In this document: positions 1 through 5,336 of the stretch, piece after piece
How positions within the stretch are numbered: position 1 is the stretch's first letter
Layout: each line of letters starts with the position of its first letter
DNA from: CBCPMX01 sp965120355
Lineage (GTDB): Bacteria; Bacillota; Clostridia; Oscillospirales; Oscillospiraceae
Direction: 5' to 3'
Assembly: GCA_965120355.1 (NCBI GenBank)
Contig: CBCPMX010000100.1
Coordinates: 1 to 6,732, forward strand
DNA: 6,732 bases
Program-made: the position numbers and the translations under genes
Notes under the pieces: generated by a model
What the model was told of the DNA's origin: nothing
Database searches by the model: none
What the model saw: the letters and a program-made list of their open reading frames with translations, nothing else

Positions 1-32
1 GCTCCGGCGTTGCCCAGGGCAAACATGGTCTA
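1..32 (-). other. In-frame TAG and continuing frame of the metallophosphatase gene
   Basis: The codon at 30-32 is TAG. Beyond it the same frame reads Thr-Met-Phe-Ala-Leu-Gly-Asn-Ala-Gly to the edge without another stop. The stop falls right after the GNND-F-N-M-G-T motif, in the middle of a conserved fold, so the coding region evidently once continued. A single C-to-T change from CAG (Gln) would explain it. TAG acts as the apparent normal stop of the phosphatase gene in this window, which argues against genome-wide reassignment. Confidence 0.6.
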
Positions 33-872
33 CGTGCCCATATTGAAGTCGTTGTTGCCCGGCACAGCCAAGTCATATCCCGCCGCATCCAGCACCGGCG
101 GGATCAGTTCGCCCTTGTACAGATGCGCCACGGCATGGCCGCCGGCATAGATGTCGCCGGCTGTGACCGTAACTACGTTTTGCTCCCCATAGCGGGCCTT
201 CAGGCTGTCGGCCACAGCTTTGACATAGGGCTCCACGGAGATATAGCCATGGACGTCGTTGGTGTGAACCACGGCAAAGACCTCGTCATAGTCCTCCGGC
301 ACCACATTGGCAGAATTGTTCGCAGTGAGCACCTGGTACAGCAGAAGCGTCCCATCGCCGCGGGTCAAAGTCTGCGTCTCCTGCCAGTACTCCGGCAGCA
401 TCTGGCTGAACACCAGCGTATCCACCGGGTCTGTGCCCTGCCGCAGCGCCACCGGCAGCAAACCGGCCTCTGCCGCCGACGTAATCGCGCTGGCAGCATC
501 CTGCAGGGTCACTGGTGCAGAAGCAGCCATGCCACCTAGCATCCCGGTATCTTCTATTTCCTGAGGTTCCACTCCGGCCGCTCTGGCCAACAGATCGGCC
601 AACTGCGCAGCAGTGAGGCTGTCTTCCGGGGCAAACACGCCATCCGCACCGTTGACAGGCAGCTGCTTGCCGTAGATCACCCCCAGGTCATAGAGGCCAT
701 CCACGGCCTCCGCCAGGGCCTCGCCTGTCACATCGCCATAATAGGCCGATGCCGGCACGGCTTCTGCTTCCCCGCCGGACGGGGGCGAACCGGCCAACGC
801 TCCGACGCTTAAAAGTAAGCTCAGCACCAGCAGCAGGCTCAGCCGCCGCACCATGGTCTTCGTGTGTTTCAT
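30..872 (-). CDS. Exported SLH / 5'-nucleotidase-like metallophosphatase, interrupted by in-frame TAG
   Basis: A 280-residue product up to a TAG, though the frame stays open past it to the window edge. Residues 1-27 form a signal peptide (basic start, LSLLLVLSLLL core, cut near ALA). Residues ~44-100 resemble an SLH module (YYGDV, LYDLGVIYGK, FAPEDSLTAAQLADLLARA). Residues ~118-183 look like a second, degenerate one ending in LTRGDGTLLLYQVL. From residue 198 a calcineurin-like domain of the 5'-nucleotidase/UshA type begins: HTNDVHG (Asp206, His208), TAGD (Asp240) and PGNND (Asn273-Asn274-Asp275). Family members hydrolyse nucleotides outside the membrane. Two oddities stand out: Asn274 replaces the catalytic His of GNH(D/E), and the TAG cuts the domain at about 80 residues, losing the remaining metal ligands and the C-terminal substrate domain. 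As read, the product would not be an active nucleotidase. It is likely a pseudogene or a sequence error; it has a good promoter and ribosome site. Confidence 0.8.
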   Translation of the reverse strand: MKHTKTMVRRLSLLLVLSLLLSVGALAGSPPSGGEAEAVPASAYYGDVTGEALAEAVDGLYDLGVIYGKQLPVNGADGVFAPEDSLTAAQLADLLARAAGVEPQEIEDTGMLGGMAASAPVTLQDAASAITSAAEAGLLPVALRQGTDPVDTLVFSQMLPEYWQETQTLTRGDGTLLLYQVLTANNSANVVPEDYDEVFAVVHTNDVHGYISVEPYVKAVADSLKARYGEQNVVTVTAGDIYAGGHAVAHLYKGELIPPVLDAAGYDLAVPGNNDFNMGT

Positions 873-879
873 GTTACAA

Positions 880-887
880 CCTTCTCT
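880..887 (-). promoter_or_regulatory. Ribosome binding site of the SLH/nucleotidase-like gene
   Basis: The minus strand reads AGAGAAGG, seven bases before the ATG at 872. It is a moderate Shine-Dalgarno match at good spacing. Confidence 0.65.
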
Positions 888-918
888 CTTTCATAATTTT
901 TTGTGATGGGTCTTTCGT

Positions 919-947
919 ATTGTATCATGAATTTTGTATTTTGTACA
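919..947 (-). promoter_or_regulatory. Sigma-A-type extended -10 promoter of the SLH/nucleotidase-like gene
   Basis: On the minus strand TGTACA (942-947; 4 of 6 to TTGACA) is separated by exactly 17 bp from TACAAT (919-924; 5 of 6 to TATAAT). TG stands one base before the -10, giving an extended -10. Transcription would start near 912, leaving a leader of about 40 bases before the ATG at 872. Confidence 0.65.
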
Positions 948-1120
948 CATAATTCTCTATTTTTAAAGAAAAATTGTATAAAAAGCACAAACACATTTTT
1001 GCATTTCAGTTTTCCCCGAAAACCACTGCATCAATTATTATGGATAGAAGGCAGGCCGGTTTTTCGTGGTGCCCCCCAATTCTCCGCTTGGGCTTTGCGG
1101 GCTGCCCTCGAAAGTTTTGA

Positions 1121-1158
1121 GACAGACAAAAGGCTGCGGGCCAAATGGCCCGCAGCCT
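1121..1158 (-). terminator. Rho-independent terminator of the surface-protein gene
   Basis: AGGCTGCGGGCC (1131-1142) and GGCCCGCAGCCT (1147-1158) form a perfect 12-bp GC-rich stem with a 4-base loop. On the minus strand it is followed by TTTGTCTGTC. It begins 38 bp after the TAA, as expected for the end of this transcript. Confidence 0.9.
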
Positions 1159-1195
1159 GATGGACTTTGTATGGATGGCTGGTGCGCCGGTTTCT

Positions 1196-3394
1196 TTACG
1201 CGCCCTGCAGCGTCTCCAGGATGCCGGCGGACATCTCCAGCGCCATGGCGCGGGTCAGGACGGCGTCCAAATCCGCACCGGGCTCCAGAATGCCGGCTTC
1301 CTCCGCAGCCAGTGCCACAGCCTCCTGCCAGTGCTCGCCGGTGAGCCCCGTGACGCCCTGGGCCGCCAGCAGCATTTTCGCCGCCTGACCCACAGTGATG
1401 GCGTCGTTGGGCCGGTAAGCCCCCTGGTCATCACCATTGACAATGCCCTGGGCCGCCAGATAGGCAATGCTGTCCGCCGCCCAGCTGTCTGCCGTATCGG
1501 AGAAAGCGGCGGACGCAGCGGCAGGGATCTCCTCCGTCAGAGCATTGGCCAGCACATGTGCCGCCTCTGCACGGGTAACCGGCGTCTCCGCCCCAAACAT
1601 CCACTGCCCTTCGGCGGTGGGGACTGCACTCAGAAGCCCCTGCTCCAGCAGCAGCACAGCCTCCTGCCCCAACTCGTCAAAATCGGCAAGCTGGGAAACG
1701 TCCGTCAGCTCTGCCGGAGTCTCCGGCAGCACATACAGCCGGCCCGTATATGTCCGGCCTTCTTCGACAGGTGTGATCTGGCCGTTGACCACCAGGCAGC
1801 CATTGACTGTTGCGCCGGCTTCCACCGTCAGGCTGGACAGGGTGGACATCTCAGTCACATTCCAGACAGCGCCGTTTTTCAGCGTCATCTGCACGCCATA
1901 GCAGGAAGCAAAGTCCTCATCCACCACCCAATTGCAGTCTTCGACAGCATAGTCCGCCCACAGGGCGTTCCACTGCGCCACATTGCCGGAGACCACCGCG
2001 CCGGTCAGGGCCGCATTATCCAGCTCCAGGGTCATGAAGCGGTGATAGTCCATGTGGCGGATATCCCCTTCCGCCTCCATATTCTGCATGACGACGGTCA
2101 CCGGCTCCACTTCCCAACCGTCGCCCTCATCCAGGAAATTGCCCATGCTGTCGCTGTTGAGCACCGTCAGCACCAGCACGCCGGAATAGGATTCCAGCTC
2201 CGCATTGTCCAAAGTAATATTGGCGCTGGTGGAGCGCACCAGAATATCCGCACCGCTGACATAATCCACATAGGCCGCCACAGCGTCGCCGTAGTCATGG
2301 TAATCCTTCGTGCTGACCAGCTCCCGTGTGGTGGCCAGCTTGCTGTTGCGGACCGTCAGGGTGCCGCAGTCCGCGGCCCAGACGCCCTGTCCCATCATGT
2401 CCGGCGCGTGGATCATCACCGCATTGCGCCCGCCAGTCAGGACGCTGGAAGCCTCTGCCGTCTCGCCGGGGTTATAAACCAATACCTCTTCCGGCGTTTC
2501 GGCAGTATCGGCCACCAGGATGCTGCCGCTCTTGGAAATGATTGCGCCGATCTCCGCCGCTTTTAAATCACTGCCATAGAGCCAGACGCGGCAGTTGGTA
2601 TCCGCATAAGTGGCATAGCCGCCGTTCTGCGCCACGGCCTGCGTATTGTACGCATACAGATCCAGGCCGTCGCCGGTAGCGGAGTCCGTGGACAGCGCTG
2701 CCCAGCCTTCGGCAATACACTTGGAATTGAAGTAATATGTTTTCGTCGCGCCGATGGAGAAGTTGCTGCGGGCATTGCCGGAAATCAGCAGCGCCTCATT
2801 GGAGAATGGCTCGGCAATCTCCAATGTGTTCTCCGTCTTACCGGTAGAGGTGATGGCAGAATTGTGAACCACCAGCACCGCGTCGTTATAAGCGCTGACT
2901 ACATACCGGGCAGAACCGTCCACCGTCAGGGTGGAATCGTTGATATACATGGTTGCCCCGTCATCCACCGCCACAGCGGATCCGCAGGTCATGTCGCTGG
3001 ACGCCGGCGCATCCACTGTCAACAGAATTGTACACTTGTCCAGGGTCACGGAAGAACCTGCGCCCTTGGCAACAATGCCGTTGAACGTGTAGTCGCCGCT
3101 GGTCATGTCCAGGCCCGTGATGGTGGTATGGAGGCCGTCCGTGGTCACATAGGCGTCGTAGGCGCCGGGCACATACGTCTTTTCCGCCACAAGGGCGCCG
3201 TTTTCCAGATAGATGGCCGCTTGATCCGGAGCGCCGTCTCCCGGTGGTCCGGCAGGAGACATATCTGTGGCGCCGCCCGGCGGCATACCCATCATATCCC
3301 CCGGCGCGCCGGCCAGAGCTGTTCCGGCGCACATCGCCGCCGTTAGCGCCAGGGCCAGGGTATAGGTCAGCCAGCTTCGTTTCCGTTTTTTCAT
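1196..3394 (-). CDS. Secreted SLH-domain surface protein with beta-helix-like body (adhesin-like)
   Basis: A 732-residue predicted cell-wall protein. Residues 1-28 form a signal peptide: basic MKKRKR, a hydrophobic core, and a likely cut after ALA. Residues ~29-56 are a Met/Pro/Gly-rich linker (PGDMMGMPPGG). From ~60 to ~555 the chain consists of short hydrophobic strands alternating with Asn/Asp/Gly/Ser turns (e.g. ITLDNAELESYSG, LTVRNSKLATT, MTLELDNAALTG), the look of a right-handed parallel beta-helix. The C-terminal ~160 residues hold about three SLH-like modules: ~575-620 ending in TPVTRAEAAHVLANAL, ~629-680 with AAFSDTADSWAADSIAYLAAQGIVNG as its clearest stretch, and ~684-732, more degenerate. 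SLH modules bind secondary cell-wall polymers, so the protein is probably displayed non-covalently on the wall. Ligand or enzymatic activity is unknown. It has its own ribosome site and terminator and is probably monocistronic. Confidence 0.9.
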   Translation of the reverse strand: MKKRKRSWLTYTLALALTAAMCAGTALAGAPGDMMGMPPGGATDMSPAGPPGDGAPDQAAIYLENGALVAEKTYVPGAYDAYVTTDGLHTTITGLDMTSGDYTFNGIVAKGAGSSVTLDKCTILLTVDAPASSDMTCGSAVAVDDGATMYINDSTLTVDGSARYVVSAYNDAVLVVHNSAITSTGKTENTLEIAEPFSNEALLISGNARSNFSIGATKTYYFNSKCIAEGWAALSTDSATGDGLDLYAYNTQAVAQNGGYATYADTNCRVWLYGSDLKAAEIGAIISKSGSILVADTAETPEEVLVYNPGETAEASSVLTGGRNAVMIHAPDMMGQGVWAADCGTLTVRNSKLATTRELVSTKDYHDYGDAVAAYVDYVSGADILVRSTSANITLDNAELESYSGVLVLTVLNSDSMGNFLDEGDGWEVEPVTVVMQNMEAEGDIRHMDYHRFMTLELDNAALTGAVVSGNVAQWNALWADYAVEDCNWVVDEDFASCYGVQMTLKNGAVWNVTEMSTLSSLTVEAGATVNGCLVVNGQITPVEEGRTYTGRLYVLPETPAELTDVSQLADFDELGQEAVLLLEQGLLSAVPTAEGQWMFGAETPVTRAEAAHVLANALTEEIPAAASAAFSDTADSWAADSIAYLAAQGIVNGDDQGAYRPNDAITVGQAAKMLLAAQGVTGLTGEHWQEAVALAAEEAGILEPGADLDAVLTRAMALEMSAGILETLQGA

Positions 3395-3400
3395 ACTCGT

Positions 3401-3410
3401 TCCTCCTAAG
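3401..3410 (-). promoter_or_regulatory. Ribosome binding site deciding the surface-protein start
   Basis: The minus strand reads CTTAGGAGGA, six bases before the ATG at 3394. This near-perfect site fixes the start there. The longer in-frame TTG at 3454 falls inside the preceding terminator stem and would hide the signal peptide behind 20 extra residues. Confidence 0.85.
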
Positions 3411-3423
3411 TCATATTGGTCTA

Positions 3424-3437
3424 TGCTGCATGCAGCA
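3424..3437. repeat. Perfect 14-bp palindrome upstream of the surface-protein gene
   Basis: TGCTGCATGCAGCA is an uninterrupted inverted repeat in the 59-bp gap between the terminator and the surface-protein ATG, about 17 bases upstream of the ribosome site. Its position fits an operator or a small 5'-leader hairpin. No regulator can be named. I see no convincing -35/-10 pair here: the best match (TTGCTG, 17 bp, TATGAC) would start the transcript inside the ribosome site. Confidence 0.5.
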
Positions 3438-3452
3438 AATTCATTACACAGC

Positions 3453-3493
3453 AAAAACTGTAGCCTGAAAACCGGTTTCAGACTACAGTTTTT
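3453..3493 (-). terminator. Rho-independent terminator of the NimA-like gene, probably bidirectional
   Basis: The arms AAAAACTGTAG (3453-3463) and CTACAGTTTTT (3483-3493) pair perfectly over 11 bp. After one mismatch, a further 6 bp (CTGAAA/TTTCAG) close on a 5-base loop. The flanking A-run and T-run give a U-tail on both strands, so it could stop transcription from either direction. It lies 34 bp past the TGA of the NimA-like gene and separates it from the surface-protein gene. Confidence 0.88.
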
Positions 3494-3526
3494 GACGTAA
3501 AATGTTCTGTTTGTCCCGACATCGTT

Positions 3527-3997
3527 TCAGCGGCGTTCTTTGCAGGACAGCGTCTCCGCCGTCAGCCGGAACACGCAGACGCTGTCCAGCATCTGCGCCG
3601 AAAACGTCCAGCCGTCCTTTCCCGCCGTATGCAACATAATGGCCTGCAAAGCGGCCTCTTTTTCCGCCGGATCCTCCACAAAGGCCACCGGCCCGCCGCC
3701 CATGATGCTCTGATAGCTGGCCGAGTGGGCACAGGCTGCCGCCGCCGTCCGCAGCTGATAATTGGTGTCCATTTCAAACGCGGCATATCCAGTGCGGCGA
3801 ATCAGATCGATCTTCCGTCCCTCTTTGGCAGAGTGAAAATAAAACGTATATTTGCCGTCCCGCTCTGTAAACCCAAACGACAGCGGCACGATATACGCCT
3901 GCCCCTGGTCGCAAAAGCCCAACCGGCAACAGGTGCAGGCCGAAATGATCTGCCGAATCCGTTCCGGCTCTGTCACTTCCCTGTCTTGTCTTCTCAT
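3527..3997 (-). CDS. NimA-like pyridoxamine 5'-phosphate oxidase superfamily protein
   Basis: A 156-residue predicted flavin-binding split-barrel protein of the PNPOx-like superfamily, closest in pattern to NimA/nitroimidazole-resistance-type proteins. Recognisable pieces are the N-terminal MRRQDRE followed by an acidic helix, the strand AYIVPLSFGF (residues 34-43), YFHSAKEGRK (53-62) with the conserved HSA.EG element, and a C-terminal half with ASYQSIMGGG and an EKEAALQAIM helix. Its length is normal for the family. The substrate is unknown: relatives act as flavin- or heme-binding reductases, and real nitroimidazole resistance should not be assumed. The start is the ATG at 3997, which has AAAGGAGG ten bases upstream. 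A longer frame beginning with TTG at 4060 has no ribosome site. No signal peptide is seen. It lies about 170 bp after the phosphatase gene and is followed by a strong terminator, so it is probably monocistronic or the end of a leaky operon. Confidence 0.88.
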   Translation of the reverse strand: MRRQDREVTEPERIRQIISACTCCRLGFCDQGQAYIVPLSFGFTERDGKYTFYFHSAKEGRKIDLIRRTGYAAFEMDTNYQLRTAAAACAHSASYQSIMGGGPVAFVEDPAEKEAALQAIMLHTAGKDGWTFSAQMLDSVCVFRLTAETLSCKERR

Positions 3998-4007
3998 GAA
4001 AACGTCC

Positions 4008-4015
4008 CCTCCTTT
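4008..4015 (-). promoter_or_regulatory. Ribosome binding site deciding the NimA-like start
   Basis: The minus strand reads AAAGGAGG, ten bases before the ATG at 3997. It favours that start over the upstream in-frame TTG at 4060, which has no comparable site. Confidence 0.75.
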
Positions 4016-4125
4016 TGCAGCCCCAGACCCAGGCTGCATCGCTTCGGCGGTACCCGGCAAAAATGCGCAATCAGCCGGCAGGCGCTTGCAGGCATATGTA
4101 TTTTTCCCAACCGAAACGCTGGGCT

Positions 4126-4168
4126 AAAAAGGGGCCGGGCTCCAAATGCTGCGCTCATCCCTGCTCCT
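4126..4168 (-). terminator. Possible weak terminator after the phosphatase gene
   Basis: On the minus strand AGGAGCAGGG (overlapping the TAG stop) can pair with CCCGGCCCCT at 8 of 10 positions across a 19-base loop, followed directly by a short T-run (4126-4130). The mismatches and long loop make it weak. Some readthrough into the next gene is possible. Confidence 0.25.
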
Positions 4169-5336
4169 AATAGTAGTGCCGCTCCACACGGCGTCCGTGC
4201 TGCTCCAGCGCCTCACAAATGCCTTCAATACATTTGATCTTCGCCGTCAGATCCAGCGGGATGTCAGCCTTATCATAGGCCTCATTGCGGGCCGTGCCAA
4301 TGTACACCCGCAGCACAGAGCAATCCTCCAAAAGCTGCTTGGCAATGATGGCCGCGCCGTTTTCCTCGTCCAATTTGGCAAAGTCGGCATAGCTGTAGCC
4401 AGCGGCAAAATATTCCTCCACCAGCTTGCAGGCCGCCGTCATAGTCAGGACGCCTTCGCTGACCAAATCCACACCGTCCATAAACGACAGAGGCGGCAGC
4501 GCATCCTCTCCGTCAGAAGGCAGAGTGAACACCTCCTCGCCGGTGACGCGGGAGACAATCTTGGCCGTGGTACCCCCAGCCACAATGCGGGTGCCCGGCT
4601 TGGAGAGGAAATCCCGGACCATTTTCTCATCGTCGGCCGGATCAGCAGGGGGCCCGTACATCAGGTTGACGGCATTTTCGTTGGGAATTCGGATCACCAT
4701 GGCCGTCACGTCATCCGTAGGCCGTCCACCGTAGAGATTGTTGACGGCATCGGTGAGGGAATAGGCCAGCCGCACCGCAGAAGAGCAGCGGCCCACATTT
4801 TCGCACAGCCAGTTGGCGACGCTCTTCCACGTCCAGCGGTAGGAAAAATTGTTGTCCATACCGGCATTGACTGCGCCATCGGAAGTCACAATGACCCAGT
4901 CTCCCTCAATGAGCTGCACTTCGCTCTCAAAAATGGCCTTGTCCGCCACAGGGCGGAATACCCGCTCCAGCGTCATGAGCTGCCCATTGCGGATAATCCA
5001 GGCCGTGGGATTGTCAAACTCCACTAAGCGTGCATAGCCTGTCTCGGAAATCTCCACTACGCTGAAGGTACAGTAATTCATTCCCCGCTCAGAACAGACC
5101 GGCAGGGTCGAGATCACCGTTTCAACGGCCTCGGCCACTGTGGATCCCTGCGAAAGCATGGTGGACAAAATTTTAGAGGACATCGTGGCCAGAATATTGG
5201 CCTTGACGCCGCTGCCCATACCGTCTGCCAGCACACCGACGAAGGCCCCGCCGGCGCGGGTGGTTTCCACCTTGTCGCCGCACAGCTCCTCGCCATAGTG
5301 GAAGATGCTCCGCCAGCCAAAGTCCACGTCGATCAT
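4167..5336 (-). CDS. SpoIIE-family PP2C-type protein phosphatase with C-terminal extension
   Basis: Predicted cytoplasmic metal-dependent Ser/Thr phosphatase, 389 residues. The N-terminal ~215 residues carry PP2C/SpoIIE motifs: Asp21, then ADGMGSG with Asp38, TSDGAVNAG with Asp153, and PTDD with Asp208/Asp209. These acidic residues are the expected Mn/Mg ligands, so the enzyme looks active. Residues ~230-389 form a further domain with a GGTTA motif (residues 254-258) and a DLVSEG segment (~290-295). I do not recognise its function, but it is not part of the catalytic core. There is no signal peptide or membrane segment. The ATG overlaps the TGA of the hydrogenase-like gene (ATGA), and a purine-rich GAGGGGGAGA lies inside that gene's 3' end, so translation is probably coupled. 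The phosphatase is probably regulated by the upstream Fe-S/PAS protein. Its substrate, perhaps an anti-sigma-factor antagonist or another phosphoprotein, cannot be identified here. It ends with TAG, and a TGA follows three codons later. Confidence 0.92.
   Translation of the reverse strand: MIDVDFGWRSIFHYGEELCGDKVETTRAGGAFVGVLADGMGSGVKANILATMSSKILSTMLSQGSTVAEAVETVISTLPVCSERGMNYCTFSVVEISETGYARLVEFDNPTAWIIRNGQLMTLERVFRPVADKAIFESEVQLIEGDWVIVTSDGAVNAGMDNNFSYRWTWKSVANWLCENVGRCSSAVRLAYSLTDAVNNLYGGRPTDDVTAMVIRIPNENAVNLMYGPPADPADDEKMVRDFLSKPGTRIVAGGTTAKIVSRVTGEEVFTLPSDGEDALPPLSFMDGVDLVSEGVLTMTAACKLVEEYFAAGYSYADFAKLDEENGAAIIAKQLLEDCSVLRVYIGTARNEAYDKADIPLDLTAKIKCIEGICEALEQHGRRVERHYY

Larger units (their letters stand above)
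873..1120. other. AT-rich intergenic region between the two surface-protein genes
   Basis: Together with the terminator, the gap between the two genes is about 320 bp. The part nearest the lower-coordinate gene (about 880-1040) is markedly AT-rich against GC-rich neighbours and holds that gene's promoter and ribosome site. In 1041-1120 I see no convincing gene, RNA or repeat. The short plus-strand frames here show no recognisable protein. Confidence 0.6.

Noticed and set aside
1..872. Genome-wide reassignment of TAG to an amino acid
   Set aside because: The phosphatase gene ends at TAG at a sensible place with another stop three codons later, so one in-frame TAG is better explained by mutation or error.
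1145..2566. Long plus-strand frame (473 codons) antisense to the surface-protein gene
   Set aside because: It has no ribosome site, no recognisable domain and a His/Arg/Gln-rich composition typical of the complement of a GC-rich gene. The minus-strand frame has a signal peptide, SLH modules, a ribosome site and a terminator.
3395..3454. Longer start (TTG at 3454) for the surface protein
   Set aside because: It falls in the stem of the preceding terminator and has no ribosome site. The ATG at 3394 has a near-perfect one and starts a clean signal peptide.
3998..4060. Longer start (TTG at 4060) for the NimA-like protein
   Set aside because: It would place the strong AAAGGAGG inside the gene and adds a non-family Ala/Gly-rich leader.
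4016..4125. Promoter for the NimA-like gene
   Set aside because: TACATAT-like and TTGGGA-like sequences occur, but no pair has acceptable spacing. I could not support a specific promoter.
4146..5027. Plus-strand frame of 293 codons antisense to the phosphatase
   Set aside because: It lies opposite clear SpoIIE motifs and has no family-like features of its own.
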